Source of the DNA: Mycolicibacterium agri
Lineage (GTDB): Bacteria; Actinomycetota; Actinomycetes; Mycobacteriales; Mycobacteriaceae
NCBI RefSeq assembly: GCF_002553505.1
Contig: NZ_PDCP01000056.1
Span: 1-37,527 of the forward strand
Reading direction: 5' to 3'
Length of the DNA: 37,527 nucleotides
Shown: in pieces, positions 30,276 through 37,527 of the stretch
Numbering within the stretch: position 1 is the stretch's first letter
Layout of the letters: each line of letters opens with the position of its first letter
Made by a program: the position numbers and the translations under genes
The notes under the pieces: generated by a model
Seen by the model: the letters and a program-made list of their open reading frames with translations, nothing else
The model's database searches: none
Told to the model about the DNA's origin: nothing

Positions 30276-31715
30276 TCAGCCGGCCGCCGTCGGCACCCAG
30301 TTGCCGTGGAAGCCGGCGGGAACGCGGTGCGGCAACTTGATGCTCGCGGCGTCCTGCAGGGTCTGGGCGTCGAGGATCGCCAGTTCGCTGCGGTCGATAC
30401 GTTTGTCGTACACATAGCCCATCAGTACGCCGTCGTCCTCGTCGGCGTCCGGCGAGGACGGTTCGAATACGAACTCGCCCAGTATTTTTCCGTCACCGAA
30501 GGACCGCTTCACGGACGCGTCGCCGACGAAGTCGTGCTTGAGCAGGGTGTCGCTGCCCTCACCGTCGGGGAAGGACGGGGCGTAACCGTACCTGTGGCGT
30601 CTACCGACGCGGCGCTCGTCGACGCGGGGGAACTCCTGGCCGCGGTCGTCGATGCGCGACTCGCGCACCTTGCCGTCGGCCAGATCGACCACCCAGCGGT
30701 CGAGGGTGGGCAGGCCCTCGTCGGGCCCGAGGAGATGCGTATCGAACATCTTCGGGTGCCGCACCAGGTCCAAAACGATGGTCTCGCCGTCGTCGTAGGC
30801 GTTCATCGGGTGGAACACATAGCAGGGTTCGACGTCGAACCAGCGCACGTCGTCGTTGTCGCCGTCGCGCGGCATCACGCCGACCCGAGCGGGGTACTTC
30901 GGGTTCCAGGAGTACGGGAAGCGCCGATCGGCGGACGCGCTCGGTTTCCGGGCGCTGATCGGATCGGGGATGCGCACCCGACCGATCAAGGCGGACAACA
31001 TGAGTCGGGCAGGCCAGCGTAAGCCGCGCGGGACGCCCATCTCGACCATTTGGCGCGCGTCCAGCGTGACCGGTAGGTCGTAGAAGACGACGTGGTTCTC
31101 CGTCAGCGAGAAGTCGTGCATCATCGGAGCACCCGCCACCTCGACGTCGACGATGCGCCGCGCCCGGCCGTCGACGCCGATCACCGAGTACTGCACCCTG
31201 TTGCCGCCGTACACGTTGTACGAAACAGCGTGCAGTTCACCGGTTTCCGGATCGCGCTTGGGATGCGCGGTGTAGCCGCCGGTCAAGGTTCCGTCGAAGT
31301 TACAGGGCCCGACGGTCTCCAATTCGTCGGTCAATTCCATGTTGGTGACGCCTGACTCGACCAGTGCCAGCGTCTTGCCCGCATGCCCGATGACGTTGGT
31401 GTTGGCGCCGATCCCCGAGACCGGAAAGTCGCCTTTGGGTGGCTCTTCGCCCAGCGCTCGCGCGGTCTGCGGGCCACGGACCCAGCGATTGCGGTACCAC
31501 TCGGCCTTCCCGTCGCGGATCCGGATGCCGTGCACCATGCCGTCGCCGACGAACCAGTGATACAGGTCGGGGTCCAGTTCGCCGACGGGGTTGGGCCCGT
31601 TGCGCAGGTAACGTCCGTCGAGATAGTCGGGGATGGTCCCGCTTACCTCGAGGTCGGTGAGCGTGAATTCCTCGGTGATGGCTGCGAACGCGCCTTCGAG
31701 GTAACGATTCGTCAT
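30276..31715 (-). CDS. carotenoid oxygenase (RPE65/CCD family)
   Basis: A 479-residue non-heme iron dioxygenase. The four iron-binding histidines are identifiable: His151 (TAHPKRDP), His200 (MMHDFSLT), His302 (YVFHPMNAY) and His470 (AGFHGNW). The start GRYLRNGPNP and HWFVGDGMVHGIRI block are family hallmarks. M. tuberculosis Rv0654 belongs to the same family and cleaves carotenoids to apocarotenoids; the substrate here is not known. ATG 31715 has AGGGG seven bases upstream. The promoter and two operator-like palindromes lie between it and the divergent TetR gene. Confidence 0.92.
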   Translation of the reverse strand: MTNRYLEGAFAAITEEFTLTDLEVSGTIPDYLDGRYLRNGPNPVGELDPDLYHWFVGDGMVHGIRIRDGKAEWYRNRWVRGPQTARALGEEPPKGDFPVSGIGANTNVIGHAGKTLALVESGVTNMELTDELETVGPCNFDGTLTGGYTAHPKRDPETGELHAVSYNVYGGNRVQYSVIGVDGRARRIVDVEVAGAPMMHDFSLTENHVVFYDLPVTLDARQMVEMGVPRGLRWPARLMLSALIGRVRIPDPISARKPSASADRRFPYSWNPKYPARVGVMPRDGDNDDVRWFDVEPCYVFHPMNAYDDGETIVLDLVRHPKMFDTHLLGPDEGLPTLDRWVVDLADGKVRESRIDDRGQEFPRVDERRVGRRHRYGYAPSFPDGEGSDTLLKHDFVGDASVKRSFGDGKILGEFVFEPSSPDADEDDGVLMGYVYDKRIDRSELAILDAQTLQDAASIKLPHRVPAGFHGNWVPTAAG

Positions 31716-31727
31716 GACCAGCCCCTG

Positions 31728-31765
31728 ATAACGGTGTTATGACTGCCTCTGTATAACACCGTTAT
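31728..31765. promoter_or_regulatory. paired TetR-type operators ATAAC-N3-GTTAT
   Basis: ATAACGGTGTTAT (31728-31740) and ATAACACCGTTAT (31753-31765) are exact reverse complements of each other, and each is itself a palindrome (ATAAC-N3-GTTAT). Their centres are 25 bases apart. One covers the -10/spacer of the carotenoid oxygenase promoter and the other lies just past its expected start point. The second ends six bases before the TetR ATG. The obvious binder is the adjacent TetR protein, which would then repress both genes. Confidence 0.8.
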
Positions 31766-31778
31766 GGCACGATGGCAA
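31750..31778 (-). promoter_or_regulatory. promoter of the carotenoid oxygenase gene
   Basis: On the minus strand, TTGCCA (31773-31778, five of six to TTGACA) and TATACA (31750-31755) are separated by 17 bases. Transcription would start near 31743, leaving a leader of about 28 bases that includes one palindrome and the AGGGG ribosome site. The -35 box lies within the first codons of the TetR gene. Confidence 0.6.
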
Positions 31779-32440
31779 GGGTGAGCGATCGCCCCCGCGA
31801 ACAACTGGTCGAGGCCGGTATTCGGATTCTGGAGCGCGACGGCCTACCCGCGCTGTCCGCGCGCAAACTCGCTGCGGAGACCGGCACGTCGACGATGGCG
31901 GTCTACACCCACTTCGGCGGCATGACGGGACTCATCGACGCCATCGCCAGCGAAGCATTCGCGCGGTTCACCAGGGCGCTGACTGACATCGAGCAGACCG
32001 ACGATCCGGTCGCGGACTTCTTCGTGATGGGCCTGCGCTATCGCGAGTTCGCGCTGGCCAATCCGCAGCGCTACCAGATGATGTTCGGCACCTCGGCGCA
32101 GTCGCTGAACCGCTTTCACTCCGACCTGACGGTCACCGGCAGCGCCAGCGCCCGCGAGGAATGGGCGGTGTCCTTCGAAGCGCTCCTCGAGGCCGTGCGC
32201 CGGATGATCGCGGCGGGCCGCATCCGCGACGACGGGGTCGCCGCGATGGCGGGCCGGCTGTGGAGCATCAACCACGGGGCGGTTCTGCTCGAGATGGCGG
32301 GCTTCTTCGGCCAGGAAGGCCACGGGTTGACCCAGATTCTCGGGCCGCTCGCCGTCGACACCATCGTCGGGATGGGCGACGAGCGCGAGAGGACGCAGCA
32401 GTCTCGGGCCGCGGCACTGGCCGTGGTGTTCGGCGACTGA
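31772..32440 (+). CDS. TetR-family repressor
   Basis: A 222-residue regulator. The N-terminal helix-turn-helix is at about 8-55, with LSARKLAAETGTSTMAVYTHFGG as the recognition region (in two pieces), followed by a ligand-binding domain of the TetR_C_33 (WHG) kind with the FALANPQRYQMMFG segment. ATG 31772 lies six bases from the second palindrome and has no ribosome site; a -10-like TATAAC at 31752-31757 would give a nearly leaderless message. GTG 31781 is an alternative start. It probably represses itself and the carotenoid oxygenase, with an apocarotenoid or related compound as inducer; the latter is a guess. Confidence 0.9.
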   Translation: MARVSDRPREQLVEAGIRILERDGLPALSARKLAAETGTSTMAVYTHFGGMTGLIDAIASEAFARFTRALTDIEQTDDPVADFFVMGLRYREFALANPQRYQMMFGTSAQSLNRFHSDLTVTGSASAREEWAVSFEALLEAVRRMIAAGRIRDDGVAAMAGRLWSINHGAVLLEMAGFFGQEGHGLTQILGPLAVDTIVGMGDERERTQQSRAAALAVVFGD

Positions 32441-32465
32441 GGGCCGGGACTACGTGCCAGGTCGG

Positions 32466-32957
32466 CTATATCGCCTTGAGCGCCGCGTCGTAGTCGGGCT
32501 CCTGCCCGATTTCGGGGACCAGCTCGGTGTAGACAACCTCACCGTTGGCGCCAACCGCCACGACGGCCCGCGCGAGCAGCCCCGCCATCGGGCCGTCGGC
32601 GATCGTCACGCCGTAGGCCTCACCGAAGCCGTCGCGGAATGCCGAGGCGGTTGTCACGTTCTCGATTCCCTCGGCGCCGCAGAACCGCTTCTGCGCAAAC
32701 GGCAGATCTTTCGAAACGCAGAGCACGGCAACACCGCTTGAGGCCGCTCGCTCGTTGAAGGTGCGCACGCTCGTCGCACACACCGGGGTGTCGACGGACG
32801 GGAAGATGTTCAGCAGAAACGGCTTTCCTCGAAACTGCTCGTCGCTCACCGTGCCCAGGTCGGTTCCGGTCAGGGTGAAGCCGGGTGCGGTTGAGCCGAC
32901 GGCGGGCAGGTCGCCAACGGTATTGATCGGGTTTCCACGCAGGGTTATCTGTGCCAC
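32466..32957 (-). CDS. tpx: thiol peroxidase Tpx
   Basis: A 163-residue atypical two-Cys peroxiredoxin that reduces peroxides using thioredoxin. Cys60 (FPSVDTPVC) is the peroxidatic residue, Cys93 (FAQKRFC) the resolving one, and Cys80 is also kept, the same three positions as M. tuberculosis Tpx. GTG 32957 is preceded by a GAGAG-type site. It is convergent with the TetR gene and lies 62 bases after the polysaccharide deacetylase on the same strand. In M. tuberculosis tpx lies elsewhere, so this neighbourhood differs. Confidence 0.95.
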   Translation of the reverse strand: MAQITLRGNPINTVGDLPAVGSTAPGFTLTGTDLGTVSDEQFRGKPFLLNIFPSVDTPVCATSVRTFNERAASSGVAVLCVSKDLPFAQKRFCGAEGIENVTTASAFRDGFGEAYGVTIADGPMAGLLARAVVAVGANGEVVYTELVPEIGQEPDYDAALKAI

Positions 32958-33019
32958 GCAAGCAGTCTCTCAAATGCCATTTCCAGCCGAACACCGGCCG
33001 CTCGTGCCCGTTGACCGGT

Positions 33020-33727
33020 TCAGGTCTGGTGTCGGAGTAGTTCGGAGACCGTGACGAACTCATAGCCGCGGTCGCGCAGGCCGGAGACGATGCCGGGCAG
33101 CGCTGCACGAGACGCCTCTCGGCCGTCGAACATGACGTGCAACAGGATGATCGAACCCGGTTGCGTCGCGTCCAGGGTGTTCTGGACGATCGCCGCGGTG
33201 TCGGGCTGATCCGACGAATCCGGCTCGACATCCCACATGACGGTCGTCACGTTGTGCCGATCAAGATAGGCGGGCAGCGCCCACAGCTTCTTCCCGTAGG
33301 GAGGTCGGAACGTGATGTCTCCGGTATAGCCGGTCGCGCGGATCTCCGAATCGGTCTTCTCGACTTCGTCTGCGACCGTCTCGGATGATTTGAGCACCAG
33401 TCTGCGATGCGAGAACGTGTGGTTGCCGATCTCATGCCCCGCCGCGGCTATCGCAGCCCCGTGCTGCGGGAAGCGCTGCAGATCTTTGCCGTTGAGATAG
33501 AACGTTGCGGGAACCTTCAGACGGGCCAGGCTTTGCAATACCTCGGGCGTGTGCTCGGATGGCCCGTCGTCGAGGGTCAAGGCAACCACCTTCTCGTCGG
33601 TGGGCACGCGCGCGACGAGCCGTCCGGCCAGCTGGAAGGTCCGCGCGTTCATGACGATGTAGACACCGACACAAATGACCAGAATCAGGGACACTAACGT
33701 CGCGGCCGGGAACACCATACGTCTCAT
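33020..33727 (-). CDS. membrane-anchored polysaccharide deacetylase (NodB/CE4)
   Basis: A 235-residue protein with an N-terminal membrane anchor (about 4-27) and an outside NodB domain. Motifs: LTLDDGPS (Asp53, Asp54), the metal-binding HTFSH (His103, His107) with HEIGN before it, FRPPYG, and SIILLHVM near the end. It should remove acetyl groups from a cell-surface polysaccharide such as peptidoglycan; the target is not shown. ATG 33727 was chosen since it starts the anchor, with a G-rich run upstream; the frame is open to 33973, overlapping ada-alkA. Confidence 0.88.
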   Translation of the reverse strand: MRRMVFPAATLVSLILVICVGVYIVMNARTFQLAGRLVARVPTDEKVVALTLDDGPSEHTPEVLQSLARLKVPATFYLNGKDLQRFPQHGAAIAAAGHEIGNHTFSHRRLVLKSSETVADEVEKTDSEIRATGYTGDITFRPPYGKKLWALPAYLDRHNVTTVMWDVEPDSSDQPDTAAIVQNTLDATQPGSIILLHVMFDGREASRAALPGIVSGLRDRGYEFVTVSELLRHQT

Positions 33728-33742
33728 TGCAAACCCCCCACG

Positions 33743-33757
33743 TGATTGACTATCACG
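33743..33757. promoter_or_regulatory. GTGAT-N5-ATCAC palindrome upstream of the deacetylase
   Basis: Perfect five-base arms around TGACT, 16 bases before the deacetylase ATG in its divergent gap with ada-alkA. It resembles but does not match a CRP box, whose GTGA/TCAC halves are six bases apart; here they are seven apart. Tentative operator. Confidence 0.25.
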
Positions 33758-33841
33758 CCGCGCAGCAATTCGGTCGATGGCCCGGACGACCATGTCGTTT
33801 TTCCGCCAGTCTTGTCGGTGTCCTCGTGTAATCGTGTGAGG

Positions 33842-35329
33842 ATGCACGACGATTTCGACCGCTGCTTCCGGGCGGTGCAGGCCAAGGACGCCCGGTTCGA
33901 CGGCTGGTTCGTCACCGCCGTGCTGACAACGGGCATCTACTGCAGGCCGAGTTGCCCGGTCCGCCCGCCGCACGCGCAGAACATGCGTTTCTATCCGACG
34001 GCCGCCGCCGCGCAGAAGGCAGGTTTCCGGGCGTGCAAGCGCTGCCGACCCGACGCGTCACCGGGGTCGCCGGAATGGAATATGCGCGGCGATGTGGTGG
34101 CACGGGCGATGCGTCTGATCGCTGACGGCACCGTCGACCGTGAGGGTGTCACGGGTCTGGCCGCGCGGCTCGGATACACGACCCGACAACTCGAACGGCT
34201 GTTACAGGCCGAGGTCGGCGCCAATCCGTTGGCTCTCGCGCGAGCGCAGCGGTCGCAGACGGCGCGAGTGCTCATCGAGACCACCGAATTGCCGTTCAGC
34301 GACGTCGCATTCGCGGCGGGCTTCTCGAGCATTCGCCAGTTCAACGACACGATACGAGCGGTGTGCGACATGACGCCGACGGCATTGCGGCAGCGCGCGC
34401 GAACGAGGATCGGCAGCGACGGCGAGGGCAACGCGGGAGCTTTGTCGCTGCGGCTGCCGGTGCGCACACCGTTTGCCTACGAGGGGTTGTTCGGTCACCT
34501 CGCGGCGAGCATGGTGCCCGGCGTCGAGGAGGTTCGCGACGACGCGTATCGGCGCACTCTGCGATTGCCGAACGGCTACGGGATCGTCAGTCTGACACCG
34601 GCGGCTGACCATGTGCGGTGTTCGGTCATGCTTGACGACTTCCGCGATCTGACCACCGCGATCGCGCGATGCCGCCGACTGCTCGATCTGGACGCCGATC
34701 CGGAGGCCGTCGTCGACGCACTCTGCACCGATTCTGACCTCTCCGCGGTTGTAGCCAAGGCACCCGGCCAGCGCATTCCACGCACCGTGGACGAGCACGA
34801 ATTGGCGGTGCGAGTGGTTCTGGGACAACAAGTTTCGGTGAAAGCGGCCCGCACACATGCCGGGCGCCTGGCGACCGCCTACGGCCACCCCGTGACCGAC
34901 GTTGACGGAGGCCTCACGCATGTGTTTCCGGCGATCGAGCACCTTGCCGAGATCGATCCGGCTCACCTGGCATTCCCGAAGGCTCGGCAGCGTTCATTGA
35001 CGACGCTGATCCGCGCGTTGGCTGACGGCGATGTCGTCCTTGATGCCGGCTGCGATTGGGATACGGCCCGCGAGCAGTTACTGGCGCTGCCGGGAATCGG
35101 GCCGTGGACAGCCGAGCTGATCGCGATGCGCGGACTCGGCGATCCGGATGCCTTCCCGGTGACCGACCTCGGCGTCAGGTTGGCGGCCGAGCAACTCGGC
35201 CTTCCCTCGGATCCGCGCACGCTGACCGAGTACAGCACTCGGTGGCGGCCGTGGCGGTCGTATGCCACTCAACATTTGTGGACCACCCTCGATCATGCGG
35301 TCAACGATTGGCCGCCGAAGGAGAAGTGA
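33842..35329 (+). CDS. alkA: Ada-AlkA fusion: methylphosphotriester sensor, AraC HTH and 3-methyladenine glycosylase
   Basis: A 495-residue three-part protein like M. tuberculosis Rv1317c. Residues 1-75 are the Ada N-terminal zinc domain with Cys34, Cys38 (IYCRPSCPVRPP), Cys65 and Cys68 (ACKRC); Cys34 is the methyl acceptor position. Residues 80-185 hold an AraC-type helix-turn-helix, so it should be both sensor and activator of the adaptive response. Residues 200-495 are AlkA glycosylase, with the helix-hairpin-helix LLALPGIGPWTAELIAM and catalytic Asp442 (PVTDLG). ATG 33842. The stop overlaps the ogt start (TGATG). Confidence 0.94.
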   Translation: MHDDFDRCFRAVQAKDARFDGWFVTAVLTTGIYCRPSCPVRPPHAQNMRFYPTAAAAQKAGFRACKRCRPDASPGSPEWNMRGDVVARAMRLIADGTVDREGVTGLAARLGYTTRQLERLLQAEVGANPLALARAQRSQTARVLIETTELPFSDVAFAAGFSSIRQFNDTIRAVCDMTPTALRQRARTRIGSDGEGNAGALSLRLPVRTPFAYEGLFGHLAASMVPGVEEVRDDAYRRTLRLPNGYGIVSLTPAADHVRCSVMLDDFRDLTTAIARCRRLLDLDADPEAVVDALCTDSDLSAVVAKAPGQRIPRTVDEHELAVRVVLGQQVSVKAARTHAGRLATAYGHPVTDVDGGLTHVFPAIEHLAEIDPAHLAFPKARQRSLTTLIRALADGDVVLDAGCDWDTAREQLLALPGIGPWTAELIAMRGLGDPDAFPVTDLGVRLAAEQLGLPSDPRTLTEYSTRWRPWRSYATQHLWTTLDHAVNDWPPKEK

Positions 35330-35832
35330 TGTCGGCGTTGCAATTTCGCACAATGGACAGCCCGGTCGGCATGCTGACCTTGGCCGGTAGGGACGGCCGA
35401 TTGATGCACTTGCGGATGGAGGATCAGACGTACGAGCCCAGCCGTGACGGTTGGATACGCGACGACCGGGCGTTTCCCGAGGCCGTAGACCAGCTCGAGG
35501 CGTACTTCGCCGGTGAGCTCACCGACTTCGACCTTGAGCTCGACATGGTCGGCACGGAGTTCCAACGGCGAGTGTGGGCGGCGCTGTTGACGATTCCCTA
35601 CGGCGAGACGCGTTCGTATGGCGAGATCGCGCGGCAGATCGGGGCGCCGGGCGCGTTTCGCGCGGTGGGATTGGCCAACGGGCACAACCCCATTGGCATT
35701 ATCGTGCCATGCCACCGGGTGATCGGGGCGAACGGCAGCCTCACCGGCTACGGCGGTGGGCTGGACAGGAAGCGGATGCTGCTCGACATGGAGAAGAGCC
35801 GCGTATCGCCTGCGTTGACGTTGTTCGACTGA
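35329..35832 (+). CDS. ogt: methylated-DNA-protein cysteine methyltransferase
   Basis: A 167-residue suicide repair protein that takes alkyl groups from O6 of guanine and O4 of thymine onto Cys128 (IIVPCHRVIG). The SYGEIARQIG and AVGLANGHNP segments of the DNA-binding helix-turn-helix and asparagine hinge are present. The start ATG overlaps the alkA TGA (TGATG), with AAGGAG six bases upstream, so the two repair genes form an operon. As in M. tuberculosis, this operon lies next to the 3' end of the rRNA operon. Confidence 0.96.
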   Translation: MSALQFRTMDSPVGMLTLAGRDGRLMHLRMEDQTYEPSRDGWIRDDRAFPEAVDQLEAYFAGELTDFDLELDMVGTEFQRRVWAALLTIPYGETRSYGEIARQIGAPGAFRAVGLANGHNPIGIIVPCHRVIGANGSLTGYGGGLDRKRMLLDMEKSRVSPALTLFD

Positions 35833-35931
35833 ATTCGTTCGCCGGCTCAGCCGCATCTTCAATTTCAAGGCAGGAGCCAGCCCAACCGAATGTTGTGATC
35901 TGCCAACCTCATTGAGTTGCCAGCCAACACG

Positions 35932-37236
35932 TCAATTGTTGTTAACCGGTGGCGGTTCGTACGGGTCATACCACCACCAGTCGGCACGTTCACCCAGCGG
36001 ACCCTGCCACGGTGGGACTGCCGGCGGCGGCCGTGTGGGCGGTCGAGCGAGTGATCCGGGCTGGAGCCGCCGCCCTGCGGCGTCGGTGACGATGAGTTTG
36101 TCGGCGGTTCCGCTGATGGAAATCAGGCCACGGTGATGCAACCGGTGATGATGCGGGCAGACCAATACCAGGTTGTCGAGTTCGGTGAGTCCGCCATCTT
36201 CCCAGTGCCGGATGTGGTGAGCGTGCAAGCCGCGGGTGGCGCCGCAGCCGGGCACGGCGCACACCGGGTCGCGGTACTCCAGCGCCCGACGCAGCCGGCG
36301 GTTGATCACGCGCGTGTTACGCCCGGCACCGATGACTTGCCCGCGCCGCTCCAGCCACACTTCGCAGCTGGTGTCACACAACAGGTACTGCCGATCCGCA
36401 TCCGACAGATAAGGGCCGCCGTGCAGCCACGCGGCGAGTTTGTCGGCATCCAGATGCACGATCACCGTCGTGTGTTGACCATGCGGACGGCGCGTAGCCT
36501 CAGCGTCCCAAGCGGTTTCGACCATCCGCATGAAGGCATCGGTCAGGTTCGGGAACGGCCGTCGACCCGACGTGTCGTCTTGAGCGTCATGCGTTTCCTT
36601 CGCTTGCCCGTCGCGCGCTTCCTGCCCTGCGTCGCGCGCCGCAGACTCCGGGTTGTCGCGCTTGTACTCGTTGATCAGCGCCTCGTGGTGGGACTTCAGG
36701 GAGGCATCGACCTTGGCGGCCTCGATAGTGGGCACGGTAATGCGATAGGTCGTGAACCCATCGCGTGTGTGTTTGGAGAACGAGCGCTTCGGCTCGGGTT
36801 TCTCCGCCTCGGGACGCGGTTCCAGTTTTATCGCAGTGTTCAATTGGTTGACCGTGGCCACCGAGGCCAGCTGCGCATAGTGCTCATCGGATTCTGCGCC
36901 GGCGCGTTTGGCAATGACCCCGACTTGATCCAGCGACAATCGGCCCTCACGCATATCGGCATTGCAGCGAGGAAACTCCTCAAACCGGTCGACGATCGCG
37001 GTGACCGTCTGGGCTGTCGACTCGGCCATGCCCAATTTCCAAGCCACGAAAGCTTTTAACGACCGTGCCCCAGTCAACCCCCACAGCTCGGCGGAATTGA
37101 GTTCGGCGACGATCTGCACGATGCGGCCGTCGATCGCGTTGCGCTGTCCCGAGAGTTCTTCCAGCTCGGCACACAGCACATCCAGACGATCATTGGGGTT
37201 CATCACCCCGACGTCTGAAGGTGCGGTCATCGACAT
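35932..37236 (-). CDS. 13E12-type DUF222/HNH endonuclease-domain protein
   Basis: A 434-residue protein of the mycobacterial 13E12 repeat family. The N-terminal two-thirds is DUF222 (with SLKAFVAWKLGMAESTAQ and LSLDQVGVIAKRAG), then a charged linker rich in Asp, Glu and Lys (about 185-235), and a C-terminal HNH zinc-type nuclease domain: CAVPGCGATRGLHAHHIRHWEDGG and LDNLVLVCPHHHRLHHRG (read in parts). It ends in a Pro/Trp-rich tail. I chose ATG 37236 (AGGA about nine bases upstream); the frame extends to 37302. Whether these proteins cut DNA in the cell is unknown. The family is often repeated in a genome and linked to mobile sequences. It lies between ogt and the rRNA operon, where M. tuberculosis has no such gene as I recall. 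Confidence 0.88.
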   Translation of the reverse strand: MSMTAPSDVGVMNPNDRLDVLCAELEELSGQRNAIDGRIVQIVAELNSAELWGLTGARSLKAFVAWKLGMAESTAQTVTAIVDRFEEFPRCNADMREGRLSLDQVGVIAKRAGAESDEHYAQLASVATVNQLNTAIKLEPRPEAEKPEPKRSFSKHTRDGFTTYRITVPTIEAAKVDASLKSHHEALINEYKRDNPESAARDAGQEARDGQAKETHDAQDDTSGRRPFPNLTDAFMRMVETAWDAEATRRPHGQHTTVIVHLDADKLAAWLHGGPYLSDADRQYLLCDTSCEVWLERRGQVIGAGRNTRVINRRLRRALEYRDPVCAVPGCGATRGLHAHHIRHWEDGGLTELDNLVLVCPHHHRLHHRGLISISGTADKLIVTDAAGRRLQPGSLARPPTRPPPAVPPWQGPLGERADWWWYDPYEPPPVNNN

Positions 37237-37453
37237 GGCCCCATCCTGACAGCACCCACCGACAAATCGTGTCGGACGACCTGACGCCTGAGACCTGAGC
37301 ACGACGCTGAGTCGACTGGGGTGGTGGTGTGGGCGTGACGGGGTTGTGGACGGGCCGTTGGTGTGGTTTTTGCGGTTGGGGTTGTGGTTCGGCGAGATTT
37401 ACTACCGTGTACGCAAGAATCAACGTCCGTTTAGTGCAATTCGATTCACCAAT

Positions 37454-37487
37454 AGAAATGCCCCCCAGGGTGTTGGGGGGCATTTCT
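37454..37487 (-). terminator. rRNA operon terminator
   Basis: A perfect 14-base inverted repeat (37454-37467 and 37474-37487) with a six-base loop, containing six G-C pairs at the loop end and ending in A/T-rich sequence. It begins nine bases after the 3' end of the leftward 5S rRNA, the expected place for the operon terminator. Confidence 0.9.
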
Positions 37488-37495
37488 TGTGTGTG

Positions 37496-37527
37496 TGTTC
37501 GGCGGTGTCCTACTTTTCCGCCCGGGT
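37496..37527 (-). rRNA. rrf: 5S ribosomal RNA, 3' end (cut by the window edge)
   Basis: Read on the minus strand, the last 32 bases give ...GGAAAAGTAGGACACCGCCGAACA, the 3' end of mycobacterial 5S rRNA as I remember it. The gene and the rest of the rRNA operon lie beyond the right edge, transcribed leftward. The exact 3' end may differ by a base or two. Confidence 0.9.

Noticed and set aside
33743..33757. CRP/cAMP box near the deacetylase.
   Set aside because: GTGA and TCAC halves are seven bases apart instead of the six of the known mycobacterial CRP site.
37237..37453. The gap between the HNH gene and the rRNA terminator as an att site or small RNA.
   Set aside because: It is G/T-rich on the plus strand, with no clear repeat, hairpin or promoter pair; I see nothing I can support.
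37190..37483. A 97-codon open frame on the minus strand across the rRNA terminator.
   Set aside because: It runs through the perfect terminator stem, is low-complexity and Gln/Pro/Arg-rich, and has no homology I can recognise.

Overview
The window looks like chromosomal DNA of a mycobacterium (Mycobacterium/Mycolicibacterium type). It is GC-rich, uses many GTG starts, and carries the gene set I know from memory as the M. tuberculosis Rv1316c-Rv1343c neighbourhood, here inverted: 5S rRNA, ogt, ada-alkA, adenylate cyclase, nucS, methylmalonyl-CoA epimerase, fadA4, a thioredoxin-fold protein, glgB, glgE, glgP, dinG, pncB, clpS, mec-cysO-cysM, rhomboid, murI, Rv1339-type phosphodiesterase, rph, rdgB and lprD. 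No database search was possible, so names rest on motifs, length and gene order.

Layout. 1-1321: a small secreted Cys-rich protein, tRNA-Leu(UAG), LprD and a DUF3817 membrane protein. 1347-8739: a compact leftward run of eleven genes, many overlapping by a few bases: clpS, DUF2017 protein, P1-type peptidase, mec, cysO, cysM, rhomboid, murI, phosphodiesterase, rph, rdgB. 8793-13674: rightward pncB, dinG and a lipoprotein zinc metallopeptidase. 13736-20857: glycogen/alpha-glucan metabolism, with glgP leftward and glgE-glgB rightward from a shared control region. 20868-24960: leftward CnoX-like protein, DUF3817 protein, fadA4, a zinc-ribbon protein and nucS, with rightward methylmalonyl-CoA epimerase embedded. 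25009-26613: a membrane class III adenylate cyclase.

26621-33727 is an accessory block not found at this place in the M. tuberculosis order as I remember it: a kinase-like protein, an MmyB-type regulator divergent from an aldo/keto reductase, a Ddn-like protein, a remnant of an LLM-class F420 enzyme, a carotenoid oxygenase divergent from a TetR repressor, thiol peroxidase and a polysaccharide deacetylase. 33842-35832 is the alkylation-repair pair ada-alkA and ogt. 35932-37236 is a 13E12-type DUF222/HNH protein. The window ends in the 3' end of a leftward 5S rRNA gene with its terminator.

Most notable: (1) cysM is broken by an apparent one-base deletion that removes the PLP lysine from the remaining frame, while its partner CysO carries two residues after the usual terminal Gly-Gly; (2) two identical-arm palindromes (ATAAC-N3-GTTAT) sit on a well-formed promoter between the carotenoid oxygenase and its TetR regulator; (3) rdgB and dinG lack an ATG/GTG/TTG where homology and Shine-Dalgarno sequences place their starts; (4) an internally deleted LLM oxidoreductase remnant; (5) an internal Cys/Trp-Asp-Pro repeat in the small secreted protein. 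I did not find a CRISPR array, insertion sequence, prophage or obvious defence system.
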